This document shows, piece by piece, positions 38,359-48,890 of a stretch of 64,000 nt of DNA; the first letter of the stretch is position 1, and the number at the start of each line of letters is the position of its first letter. The stretch comes from Wyeomyia smithii (lineage: Eukaryota > Arthropoda > Insecta > Diptera > Culicidae): NCBI RefSeq assembly GCF_029784165.1, contig NC_073696.1, positions 109,732,665-109,796,664 of the forward strand, given 5' to 3'. Position numbers and translations under genes: made by a program. Under the pieces are notes generated by a model, which searched no databases, was not told where the DNA came from, and saw only the letters and a program-made list of their open reading frames with translations.

Positions 38359-41300
38359 ACCTTTCCAAAATTGAATTCAGGTCAGGGCTGCTAGGTGGCC
38401 AAATTTTCTTCTTTCATATCTCTAGAAAATTTTTCAGTGTTTACCTAGGAGTGTTGGAGATTTTGTCTCTTTCTCATTCTTTATTAACTATTGATCTCTA
38501 CATAATCACAAGATGAATATTTTCATTGACGCCCCGAAAAAAAACGACAACCGAGAAAAGAATATTCTCCTATTCTGCAATCTGTTTAATTTCAACAATT
38601 ATTTTACTGTTCACGAATACCTGAAAACATTGCTACACAGTATTGCCAAATATATTAGGATCGTGCTTGCTCAGAACGAAACATAGCGGTTTAAAATTTA
38701 GTCCAGAAATATCGCACACACCCTGTAGTAAACAGGGACGTAGTCGTAAAAATCCAGCGGATATCAAAATCAAACGCGTCAAACATAATAATTAGAAAAT
38801 ATTTTATTACGCTCGAAGTTATCTTGTGCAATTAGATCACTGGAATAAGCTTAAATAAACCCACTGAGATAATCTGAATAAAAACATGAAAAGAAATTTC
38901 CTGGTACCTATATACGTTTCACAGTGCGATCAATTTTCCATCAAAAACCCAACACCGCTTCGAACATCATACGACTCTGCGTCTTTGCTTTCAACCAAAG
39001 CATCTTTTCCTTTTTTTATATTTTTAATTATAATTGACGAAGATTCTGTAGCTATGCAGGATTTTTTTTATATAGGAAGCTAGGGGATAAAAAATTGTAG
39101 CCAAAAATAAGAGAAGAAAAAAAACACTAGGGTCGAGCACACGAATCTCACCACTACCAACGAAGGTGGGTAATATAAGTGTGAGGTAGAGCGGGTGGGG
39201 TGAAAAAGTAATAAATTATAAATAAGCAATAAGGTTGCGAAAGTGAAGGAGGGTGTTGTGAGGCGCGAGGAGTTAAAAAAAAAAATATAAAAAAAACGCT
39301 AGACGATGATGACGACGGTGAAGGACGACGGACGGCCAGGGGAAAATACACGCTCGGCTCGAGATGCTGCCGAGTAAACATGGGGAGGATGAGAAATTAT
39401 TTTCTTTTGCGCGCCCATCCCGGGGCTCTTTTTCTCTTTCACTTCGGTTTGTGGACACTGTTCAAGGAGAGGAGACGGAATAGAGCTGCATTAACGGCAC
39501 CGAACCATGCTTCTTGGCCAATACGGAGAGGTTGGGGTGGAAAACGGAAAGCGATCGAACCTGATTATCATTATTTTTCCTTAGCCTCTCCGTAGGTCCC
39601 CTTAGACGGTACTGCCACCACTGCCGTCGCCTACCGAGATGCTTCCTCTGCAGGACTCATAGACACATAAAATAGCAGAATAGATTGGAAAATGCGCTGT
39701 ATAAGAAAAAATGATTCCCACCCTCGCCCACTTGTGTGGAAGGTTGGCGCGAAGGACCGACGGAGTGATAAGTTCAGTAGTTTGAGGTTGGAAAAGAAAA
39801 AAATCAATATGGATTATTTGCTAAGCCATGGACCGACCGAGTAGAGGATATAAGAGAAAGCAAAAGGAAGTGACGACAACGATGATTTCAAAAGTCTACA
39901 CTGCTCCATCGTCAGTTGCAGGCTGCATCCTCCACGATGCAGGACGATCGATTCAATCATCTGATTTCTTGGTTACATTAGGATCAGAATTGGTAGAATG
40001 TTCTGTTGAGGTAGACTAATAAGGTCAATCGGGTTCTCTTGCGTTATTTATAAATGCATTTCAAAACATGAACATACCGTGATCAACAAACATCAAATTT
40101 ATGTCATATTTATTTTTCTTTGAAACATTGAAGCTTCAATTGAATTCTATTACAAAACAAATTTAACGTATTTATTGATAGCTGCATGTGAGATAAACAA
40201 AAATGAAACAAAACAAAACAACAAATTGACCGTTTCTGAAGAATTAAGCGAAAGATAGAGAAGAGCAAACAAAAATAGGAAATGTTTTGAAGAAAATAAA
40301 ACAAGGAAACATAGAAAAAAGCGAAAAAAATAATTGAATAATTGAGAGTAGTAAGAAAGATAAAAAAGTGAAAGATAAATGGTTAGATATTTCATAATAT
40401 CAGATGTATTAGGCATAATGATTTCAGTAACTAAATAACATCTAATCTGATGTTTATGCATAGGCAGCATTATAGTTCATCTTATTGATTAATATGAATG
40501 CTACCAACTGAAAAGACAAAACACTAAAAGTTAAAATTCAGCCGTACACCATCCGTTACAGGGAAACATATTTCCTCAACAGCATGCAGCACGGTGGTGT
40601 CTGCTTTTTCTTTCACGCTCTAAGATTCCATAAAACCGTGGAATATCCTCATCACCAGCCTCCCTACCAACCACCCCCTGTACATCGTTTCAAGGTGTGC
40701 TTTCTTTAAAGGTATTTTTAATTTTCCTCTCTGTGTCTCTCTCTCTTTCTCGGTTCTTTGTTTGAAATAACACAATTAAGAAATTGTATACTTCAGCTTC
40801 ACTCCTCTACTTACACCGAATGTGCTCACGAACAGTGAGGACATTTTCTACCTTACATGTGTTTGTGAGGGTTGCCATTGTTCGCTCGTGTGAGAGCGCA
40901 GATGGGGTTTGAGTCAGGCTACACGTGGAAAGAGAAATAATGCTAGTCTCTCGTATCCTATACATGAGTCGATTGTTATATATATATATATGAGCCATTA
41001 GCGACACACGCGGCTCTACGTACGTTTACACGCTATTCTGGCGTCACATGGGCAACACGACATTCTGGGCCGTAAAAAATATATTTATTCTACATTTGTG
41101 AATTTTAATGGAGGCGCATGGCGATTAATTTGATTAGGTACGAAGCTTCAAATTGAACCATTTCCACTTGAAGCTTCAGCAATCAAGTCATTGATGAAAT
41201 GTAAACACAACTTCTATAGCTACCTTTCCATCCATGGTGCGGTCAGCATTTTCGATTTCCTGGTTTCTCCCGCACGATACGCTGCTAAACAGCGCAACTG

Positions 41301-41774
41301 ATATTTATCGGCATGGTATGATGAACCTAAGACCGAAGCGTTCTCTTTGTTTTGATTCTGCTTCCGAACCGAACCATCACTCAAACGTTGCTGGGTGGCA
41401 GGAGGCGACCGACAGTGACTGGGCACGTTTCGCTAGAGTTTCGAACATAACAAAAAAAAAGAAGAAAACGTTCTGCTTCTTAAGGGGAGATGGCAAAACG
41501 TGTTGAAAGTGCAATTTTCACCCTCCATTGAGCCGAGCGGTCATAATTGTGTTCTAATTCGAGGCGATTCCGCATGAAAAACAGAGCAACCGACCAAACT
41601 GTTGGCGGGAGCGATCTCATAGATGCCCTAATTAAGATAGGAATGACTTGACAATGGAAACTGAATGAAACCATAAGATTGATCGATTTCCTCATTTCTG
41701 GCTTTATCATCAATTGTATGGAACAGTAGTTTTGAGATTGCCGCATGACAAAGGGACTTGAGTGCCTAAGCCTC
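38359..41774. other. Noncoding DNA downstream of the host gene
   Basis: 39100-39400 is purine-rich on the plus strand with short A tracts. The 63-codon frame at 39828-40019 and the frame at 41234-41506 have no recognised domain. The last 300 bp (41480-41774) are downstream of the ciliary gene's stop; the minus strand shows no AATAAA there, only a GATAAA variant about 70 bp after the stop. Confidence 0.4.
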
Positions 41775-42903
41775 TCAAAGACTTTTGATTTTCTTTTTGT
41801 ACTGCTCAATAGCTTGAATCTGAAATAAATGATTAAAGGGATTGTAGTATGTTGAGTACAGCGTGGTTGAAAACTGAGTAGATTCAAAATCACCGTATTA
41901 ACAATCTGATCGTATTTTCTTAAAAGTGGTTCATTCTCGATCATCCTACAATCTTTCTTCAACTGCAAACGTTCCTCACGCAACGCTTGCTTTCGACGCA
42001 ACAATTCACACAACAAAACGCGACTTTCTCGTATACGACATTCCACTTCAGACAAATCATCTAATTTACCCAGAATTTTGTTTTGGAAAGCAAACCATTT
42101 CTCACGAACGTGAGCTGCTTTTAAAATGTCACTTTCGTACTGCTTTCGCGCCTTGGCCATTTGCTTGTTGGTTTCGTCAATCTTCTCACCAGTGCGAGCC
42201 ACTTCGACCTGCAGATCATGTAGATCCTCGAAGCGTATATTTTGGATTTGATGATCCAGTTCCGAATCCAGCCGGTTCAATACCTCCAACTGTCGAAACA
42301 TTTTTATCAATTTCTGACGTTGTTTAGATAGAGTAGCTCGAGCATTCGTTATCTGGTTGAGTAGCGGTTCAAAAGACTCCTGGGATACTGGTTTTCTGAA
42401 TTTGTCTACAGTCATCAGGCCAAATTTCGACAGTTTAGTGTGCACATTTATCATAGACTTGTAAAACTCCTCCGATGTTTTCTGATGTCTGCGTCGCAGT
42501 TCTTCCAACACTTCCGGGTCATGAAATTCTGGCTGCAGTGATAGAGTGACGGCACTTGGCGAATCAAACGGTTTGACACTAATTTTTCGGAGATTTTGAA
42601 CCATGAGGGAATCACGCTGCAAGCTAGAAACTCGCCGAGCTCTTGGGCGCAAGGAGCTTCTTTTATCGAATACGCTGGATGTTGTCTGCCAAGAAAGCGA
42701 CTGATCGACTGGGCTCTGCTCGTGACTTTCTTTCGAGGTAGTGATCTTTGGTTCTGAGGATTCTGTGCGGAAAATTATTGATAACTTTTCAAAACATGTC
42801 TTTATTTGTTACCTTCAACTTGTTTTGTTGAGCCAAAAAGTGCTTCCAAAATGTTGAAGGAAGTGGAGCTTTTAACTTCCGATGATTCTTCCACAATTGG
42901 CAT
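41775..42903 (-). CDS. Coiled-coil ciliary protein, CCDC96/CCDC113 (CFAP184/CFAP263) family
   Basis: Three exons, join(42813-42903, 41894-42762, 41775-41819) on the minus strand, code for 334 residues. The introns are 50 and 74 bp with GT-AG ends and the phase is kept across both. The ATG at 42903 is the first Met after an in-frame TGA. Residues 1-67 are polar and low in structure; about 108-334 are almost continuous coiled coil. Residues 165-320 match the DUF4201-type domain in order and spacing: FEDLHDLQVE (208-217), HVREK (248-252) and EPLLRKYDQI (308-317). In this family CFAP184 and CFAP263 form an axonemal complex near the radial spokes of motile cilia and flagella; in an insect that points to sperm tails or chordotonal neurons. 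The C-terminal layout is closer to CCDC96, but the protein is shorter than vertebrate CCDC96. It is the only intact host gene seen. Confidence 0.85.
41820..41893 (-). other. Intron 2 of the ciliary coiled-coil gene
   Basis: 74 bp, minus strand, GTGATT donor and TTATTTCAG acceptor, phase 0. Reading through it loses the coiled-coil character, while splicing restores it (IQAIEQYKKKIKSL, stop). Confidence 0.8.
42763..42812 (-). other. Intron 1 of the ciliary coiled-coil gene
   Basis: 50 bp, minus strand, GTAACA donor and CCGCACAG acceptor; splits the glutamate codon 31 (G|AA). Confidence 0.85.
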
Positions 42904-43137
42904 TTTTATAGAGTGACTAGAGACAGTGTTTATTGGTTTTAGTCATGACAAAAAACACTTTTCAAAAATTTGCAAATGACTACGTGATCAACGGTTATAA
43001 TGTCAGGTGCACACTATTTCCAGAAGACTTTTGTTTGACACATAAAGCATCAAAAATAGAGAAAAACAAATACTAATTGAAATTTATTTTATTGCACAAA
43101 TCGAGACATTGCCGTGAAAAAATAGTTTCATTCATAT

Positions 43138-43600
43138 TTAAGAAAATTTTGTACGACTTTTAGTTATCTTTCTGGCCACACATTTTCTTGCAGTAGAAAA
43201 AAACAGCTCGTTTGTGACACTATCTCTGAATGTACCCAATTTTTTAATAAAATACAGCGAATGATGTAGGACGTCCCATTTCAATATTACCAGGTACGTT
43301 TTGACGACGTCAGTAATATTTAGTCGAGCATTGTCGTGCAAAAAAATCACTCGGTTGTGTCTCCTTTTTGTATTGAGGCCATTTCTCCTTTAACACCCAT
43401 CTCACAGCATGCTTTGCCGTCAGTAAGCTTTTGTGATGGTTTCACCTCTAGTTCTGCGTCCATGATTTTTTTTCACAGCTCCAGGACGCTCGTCTCGATG
43501 TTTCGCACACAATATGTTACGTTGCAGAGGAGGATGAAGATGCTTATCTACTTCATCGACTTCACGCAATGGAATGGCTCAGATCACATAATTTCAATAT
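43138..43600 (-). pseudogene. mariner transposase remnant
   Basis: Minus-strand frame 43350-43138 starts IFLHDNARLN, the HDNARPH signature around the second catalytic aspartate of mariner transposases, and continues VVKTYLVILKWDVLHHSLYF, corresponding to the ...LGWEVLPHPPYSPD region; the final catalytic part is degraded. Upstream to about 43600 are broken frames of the middle part. The proline of PH is lost. No TIRs found. Confidence 0.7.
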
Positions 43601-43639
43601 GAATTAGGACATATCATTTATTTCACTGACATGATTTTC

Positions 43640-44195
43640 ATTGATATTTGACTCGGGTGACACTCAAAATCAGTTTGAAGAAAGTGAGAGTAAACCATTT
43701 TGTAAGCAAAAATCTTCCGGTTTCTATTATGTATAATTTCTTGCGAACTACAACTATAATTCGCCAGAAAGGTAATGGAAGACCGGCCGGAGTAGTGGAC
43801 AGAAAAGTACTTTTTCATTCTTGTCAAATCATGGTTCAAGCCTAGTAATTTGGCTATTCCTTCCAAAATACCATAGAGATGAAAAGTATATGTTTTGGCC
43901 AGAGAAAATACCATCACAGCACGTCAAAAAAACCACAAACGTTTTTTAACAACCACTCGACTCCATTTGTACCCAAAATACGCAACCCAACAAATACACC
44001 TCAGTTTCGTCCAATCGAAGATTTATTTGGGATTTTGAGTTCCTTCGGTGCAAAAATACCTGGAGATCAATGAATTGCGAACAGTTGATCGGTAGAATCA
44101 AGAGATGCAATCAAAAAGCGGTCTTGAAGGCCGTACAACGCTCTTGTTTTGGCATCATAAGACAACTTCGTTGGGAGGACGGACCTTTCTCAAAT
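43640..44195 (+). pseudogene. Tc1-like transposase with central deletion
   Basis: The N-terminal part (43660-43845) is a helix-turn-helix pair with the connecting GNGRPAGVVDRK, equivalent to the GSGRPAK linker of Tc1 transposases. It is followed almost directly by the C-terminal part (43890-44190): FNNHSTPFVPK, NPTNTPQFRPIEDLFGILSS with the last catalytic acid in RPIED, then QLIGRIKRC and VQRSCFGIIRQLR. The part with the first catalytic residues is deleted and several shifts are present. Confidence 0.75.
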
Positions 44196-44369
44196 GTTCA
44201 ATATTTTTTATTAGTTCATAATGGATGTGTCTTCATGATGAGAAATTAATCAGTTTTTCTTTAAGTTCTTCCGCCTTTTCCGCCTGTCAACAGCTGTAGA
44301 AAACAAGTTCCAAATTTTTAGTTGTCACTTTGTAGTACAGCTGAGAATTTATGCGCCTGCGGTACACTC

Positions 44370-44625
44370 ATTTTTCTTGTTTACACCGAGTATTGATCGC
44401 AGGATTTTACGCTCGTTGACCCCGAGCGCTCACCGATCGGCCTTCTTCCACGTCCACGATTCATGTCTGTAGAGTGCCACTAGGAAGATCAGCGTCCTGT
44501 AGAGCGCAAATTTCGTGCGGATCTGTAGGCCCGGAAGCAGGACCTGAGCTGGCTACGCAATCCGTAATAAGCACAGTTCCTTGCTGCAATATGTCTTTTT
44601 ACCACGCAGCTCACTTCGTTAAAGG
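44370..44625 (-). pseudogene. RTE reverse transcriptase thumb fragment
   Basis: The minus strand reads NEVSCVVKRHIAARNCAYYGL, then shifts to RTKFALYRTLIFLVALYRHESWTW and ERKILRSILG, the typical run after the RT palm in RTE LINEs. It lies in the same orientation as the RTE endonuclease at 48055-48890, so both could be parts of one copy torn apart by the DD37E element; the palm is missing. Confidence 0.65.
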
Positions 44626-45305
44626 ATGTTACGGACAAAAATTATTCAAATAAAAATGTGTATAGGTATTTTCATTTAAAATCAAATCATTTTTCATTGT
44701 CCAGTTCAATTTGTACAGAATAAAAGAAAAATATTGACCCAATCTTCCTGTTTAGCGAATGCGAATTGCAGGACCTTTCTCTTGACCCCTTCTATCAAGT
44801 TTTATACAGCCTTCATAGTCGCTTTGTTCGCCGCAGAATGCCAGTTAGCCTTAAACTGCATTTCGTTGACAACATGGTCGGTGTTAAGTCAGACTGGACC
44901 AAGATATATTTTGATCATCTCGAGAAAAGCGAGTTTGAAGTTTGTTGCTCTGGGAATGTTGAAGTTTTCAATATTTTTGCGCAGTTTTGATGTTATAAGT
45001 TGGAGTAACCTTCTATCTGTATTATGCAATGTGACAATTGAAAAAAAGGAGTGCCATGAGCTCAAAAAGGACAGGTTTGTAACTGATTAAATGTACTTGG
45101 TCCACTTTGATTGAACCAAAGAAGAATCATTAATGACTTGGTCCATTATGACTGAACAATTGAACAAATAATTTAAGCCCATTGATCGTCGAACAGTCAA
45201 AAAGTTTTTAATCTACATGGTTAGCTTCTGCGACATCAACAATTATTGAAAATAGTTTGAATAAACTTCAAACTGTGTTTGTTTCAACAAATCAATCATA
45301 GGAGC

Positions 45306-46037
45306 CAGTGGTGGGCACCGCTAACCGAAAATTTAGCGACGCTTATCGCTAAGTCGCTAACCGGAAAATTTAGCTCGATAATCGCTAAACGCTAAACGCT
45401 AAACCCACATTAGCGGAACTTTCGCTAATCGCTAATCGCTAACTTAATAATATGTAAATAGTCATATCGCTATATTTATTGCTCATGTTTTGTAAGATTT
45501 GGACCAATTTGATCTGTTTTGGTTAAATAAACGAAAACAATTACTTTTTCACGAAACGGTATTCATATTTGATTTTGAAAAAACAAGAATAACAAAAGTT
45601 ATTTAGCTTGCATTGAAAATAGATACTCTTAGGAATGTTTTCATGAAAATTCAATTATTATCTGAATCGAAAAAATAGAACCAAAGTTGTCATAATTTCA
45701 AGCGCATTGCAATTCATCAAAGTTCTTGGTGTGCCAAAAATTCAATCTAGACCTTGTGCTTGTTTTCAAAATGCTCCTGTGGCTTGTGCGATAACTGGAA
45801 CTCCATTCTAGGGTAAAAAAACTGACAAGAGCCATCAGCAATTCCCAGTTTTTCTAAATATTTCTATTGTCGCTTCTCCACAAAATTTAGCGAATTAGCG
45901 ATTAGCGTTTCGAAGGCCAAAATTTTAGCGACGCTAACAGTTTCGCTAACCAGGTCAAAAATTAGCGAAATCGCTAAATCGCTAACTGAATTTTAGCGTC
46001 GCTAATTAGCGAATTAGCGGAATGGTGCCCACCACTG
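45306..46037. mobile_element. hAT MITE with arrays of CGCTAA motifs and 8-bp TSD
   Basis: Termini CAGTGGTGGGCACC at 45306-45319 and the exact inverse at 46024-46037, flanked by an identical 8-bp ATAGGAGC at 45298-45305 and 46038-46045. About 12 GCTAA/TTAGC words fill the first 150 bp and about 13 fill the last 150 bp, in both orientations; the 420-bp centre is plain AT-rich DNA. There is no transposase frame. The tips and TSD establish hAT; the dense subterminal motifs fit transposase-binding sites. Confidence 0.93.
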
Positions 46038-46251
46038 ATAGGAGCGGAATGTTTTAATGGAACAAAAATATGGTTAATTTACTCAATTAGGTTATTCGTA
46101 ATCATCCACTTTCTCTGCAACTTTGGCCAAAATTGCCGTAGAATTGATGATGGACTGGATGGTTTCCTCGTGTTTTGGTACTGGAATTTCTGTCACGTTT
46201 AGAAATTGTGGAATGTTGTTTCACCCACACAAATGCCTAACGTTTCTCATT

Positions 46252-46697
46252 TACGTGTTCAATCAGAGTGGACCATGTACTTTTTCCTCATTTACTGGTA
46301 AAGTATACTTTTTTGCCTAACGGGCAATAAAGCATTCCGATAAGTTTCCTGATAGTGTTGAAATTCATTTATGTTGACTTTAAACCGATGCTGTAAATTC
46401 CGATAATTTCAACTTTTTTCTGCTTAACACATGGTTCACTTTGTCTGCACACTATAAGGCATGATATCAGGTCATGTTAGTGACAGCTATAAACGGTCCA
46501 AAAACACATCCAAAACCACGGCAGTGCGTGAAACTTTACAGATTCCGATGGGGGGTGAGTGAAAGAGTTCTCTGATACAAAGAAATCTGGAAAAACGCTT
46601 GAAAATTCTTCTGTTCGTTCGCTTTTATCAATAGCTGACCGAAGGCAGTCTCCTTGAAAATAAACACTTGGTCCATTCTGACTGAACACTGTGATCG
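46252..46697. mobile_element. Probable inner MITE with TGTTCARTCAGARTGGACC ends
   Basis: GTGTTCAATCAGAGTGGACC (about 46256-46275) faces an inverted AGTGTTCAGTCAGAATGGAC (about 46677-46696). The 440-bp interval has no ORF with a domain. It could be a separate insertion inside the larger composite or a rearranged part of it. Confidence 0.5.
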
Positions 46698-47116
46698 CTT
46701 TTCATTGGTCATGCAGACAAAAATCATGCTGTTAATTCTGCTGTTTTAGAGATAAATAAAATCTGATTGTTGTGTGATGTAGCTTAAGAAAATCTGTATC
46801 CATCTGTATCGTTAACTCGTTTTTTTCAATTTTGCGACTTGGTCCGGTCTGACTTAACACCGACCTGTCTTTCGTGTCTTATCAAAGTTCCGCTTGACGA
46901 TAGCCCAGTTTTTTATAGGGCGGAGATCTAGTGTATTAGGAGGGTTCATGTTCATATCCTTCAGCACCACCTGGACGTAGTTCGCGGCATACAACTATAT
47001 GGCCTTCTTTTCCGTAATGACAAGATGCCAAATCTGGCCGAAATAGAACGGAACAACCGTGTTGCTTGAGGAAATGCAACATACGTTTTTCCCGCACACC
47101 TACGCTGTCTGTAATC

Positions 47117-47702
47117 GAATAATTGTAACATTCGACATTTTATGGATTTTGTGCTTTTTATTGGGAAATGATTAGAAAAGTAGATACTTTTTACATCTGA
47201 AAAAATATGCTTATGTTTGTGTGAAAAAAGTCGTAAAAAATACCAAGTTGTTTTGTCACATAGCGAAAATAACCGCATAATTGTCACACTACTTAACTTT
47301 TTAAACATTTTTCTCAAAAAAGCTACCATCCAAATCCACATCTGCATCCTTTGGAACTCGGAAGTTTTTCTGGTCCGGTAACCAACCACAGGTGATCCGT
47401 TTCTGATCTTCAGCTCATGCTTGTTGAATACATGAAAAACTTCATTTTCCCTGTGATATATTCCAATAGTAGCTTGAAAGTGACGGCCTAAATGTAACAT
47501 TGCAGAAATTTCAACCAATTTGACTTCAAAATTATTGTATACAGAGTGTAAAGTAGTGCTTTCTTCATGATACGAAGTTTAGTTGAAGTGCCTATTTGCA
47601 AGAATTTATTGAGAACAAAGCATTTAAGGTCAAAATATAAAAGTGCGATTTGCTCGAACAACCAATTTTGCAAATGTTACAAATATGCGATTATGGGCAG
47701 TA
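47117..47702. mobile_element. 585-bp TIR element splitting the DD37E transposase
   Basis: CTGTCTGTAATCGAATAATT (about 47117-47136) is inversely repeated at 47683-47702 (read inverted: CTGCCCATAATCGCATATTT), extending about 30 bp with roughly 80% identity. It lies between the DDETYVK and RPDLAS parts of the transposase. The frame at 46961-47518 that crosses it is artefactual. Confidence 0.6.
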
Positions 47703-48054
47703 CGTTTCCTCGTTGACAGAGCTTTCTGCGATGAAAATGTTGAAAAGCTGTTTGATGTCTGTCTTGACGTAGGTTTCATCATCCTGTACCACGCAGGTAA
47801 ACTTCGTCAGCATCTTCACGCACAGCTTTAGCGATCGTTGTTTGGCCGACTTGTTTTGATTATCTTGACGTTTTGGAGTTACCACTTTTGTGTAAGTCGA
47901 CAGTCCAGCTCGTTTGACAGTTCGGTTCATAGTTGTAGACGACACTCCCAGCTTGCTTGACACATCTCGGACGAAAAGGTTGGGGTTCGACGAACGTTCT
48001 TCAAACACTTTTATCACATTGGTGATGGTTGATTTGGCCACATTCAATAATTTT

Positions 48055-48890
48055 GAAAACTTGGCGTGCTAGTAGCGAAGTTCACTAGCCGCAAACCATT
48101 ATTCCTGGTGATGGAGTGGATGCTTTTTCTACCAATAACGGGGCGAAAGAATTCCTCCTCCGGTCCGACTTGCGCACTCGTATACCCGACGACGATCTTT
48201 AAGTCGTGTTGTGGCCACTCTCCATACATTTTCTCAAAGAACTCGTAGAACTCCTCCTTCATGTCGTCGGTTTTATCGTTTGTCGACGACGCGTACACGT
48301 TGTTAAGGCTGAATTTGATGAATCTGCCCTTAACCCTTCCAGCTGGTCCCCAGGTACAATGCTGGCCTAATAAGTCAGTCGTTGTTAGTTTTGAGTCCCG
48401 GTTCGGGAGAGACTGTTAACAGCCCCGCAATTGTTCTGCACACTGTAACAGTTGGCTGCGAAGTTTGTGTACAATAAACAAAAGCTCGAGTTCCGAATCG
48501 GAATGTTGCACCAAGCCTTTGCTTTTTTGCCCTTGGTACTCAATAGATTTGATTCCCTAGTGGCACAAAACCGACACCCGGTTCCTCTCTGTGGTAGATG
48601 TGGTACTTGACGCGGTTCTACCGCCCAAGATTCACGTTCTCCGCATTTTGACCAACGCACCTCTTGTATAGCTGCTACCTACACAACTCTCTGGGCAAGA
48701 CAACCACGCATGCCGGTTCGAGCAGGTTCCCAACATTCCAAGTGCCAAGTATTCAATCTTTGTCCTTTTTCGCTTGCCTAGGTTTATACAAATAGTTCCA
48801 GTTCGCATTGATCTGTAGATTGTTCTTAGTATATTTGTTTTGACATGCTGCCTTACTAGGGCCGCGATGCTGAGTCTCGTGACGGGGCTG
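48055..48890 (-). pseudogene. RTE endonuclease fragment split by a SINE
   Basis: Minus strand from about 48890: broken pieces like ALGMLGTC, RWSKCGERE and YHIYHREE, up to YQG at 48534. After the SINE it resumes at 48331 with GRFIKFSLNNVYASSTNDKTD, EEFYEFFEKMYGEWPQHDLKIVVGYTSAQVG, FFRPVIGRKS and NNGLRLVNFATS. It is the apurinic-type endonuclease of an RTE LINE; the usual GDxNAQVG is changed to GYTSAQVG. It ends abruptly at the DD37E transposase. Confidence 0.75.
48332..48527 (+). mobile_element. tRNA-derived SINE, family S copy 3, with 7-bp TSD
   Basis: Plus-strand copy with box A-like TGGTCCCCAGG, box B-like AGTTTTGAGTCCC (48387-48399), GGAGAGACTGTTAACAG and the 3' end GGAATGTTGCACCAAGCC plus TTTGCTTTT. 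It is flanked by TGCCCTT at 48325-48331 and 48528-48534; removing one repeat and the SINE rejoins the RTE endonuclease reading (YQG/GRFIKF). Confidence 0.8.

Larger units (their letters stand above)
44877..46866. mobile_element. 2-kb insertion with GTTAAGTCAGACYGGACC inverted ends
   Basis: GTCGGTGTTAAGTCAGAC starts at about 44878 and its inverse ends at about 46866, each continuing YGGACCAAG; the two boundaries coincide with the break in the DD37E tail. Four more diverged copies of the TGTTNAGTCAGANTGGACC word lie inside (45095-45117, 45138-45163, 46256-46280, 46670-46694), so this is a composite of related TIR elements, also hosting the hAT copy at 45306-46037. The TSD is not resolved. Confidence 0.6.
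44755..48047 (-). pseudogene. DD37E-type (ITmD37E-like) transposase in pieces
   Basis: Minus strand, four pieces. 48047-47703 holds the helix-turn-helix region and first catalytic motif (STTMNRTVKRAGL, QNKSAKQRSLKL, VVQDDETYVKTD). 47116-46868 holds the core (MLHFLKQHGCSVLFRPDLAS with the second catalytic D, shifted AANYVQVVLKDMN, RPIKNWAIVKRNF). 44876-44755 holds the tail (DEMQFKANWHSAANKAT, VKRKVLQFAF). The acid expected in RPIEK(F/Y)WA is gone (RPIKNWA). Two TIR insertions separate the pieces (47117-47702 and about 44877-46866). DDETYVK together with WPDLASCHY-type wording is characteristic of the mosquito DD37E branch of IS630-Tc1-mariner. Confidence 0.75.

Noticed and set aside
42904..42910. 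TATAAAA immediately before the start codon of the ciliary gene
   Set aside because: It touches the ATG, leaving no room for a transcription start and 5' UTR, so it is not a TATA box for this start.
46961..47518. 185-codon minus-strand ORF
   Set aside because: Runs across a TIR insertion and reads the DD37E transposase core out of frame.
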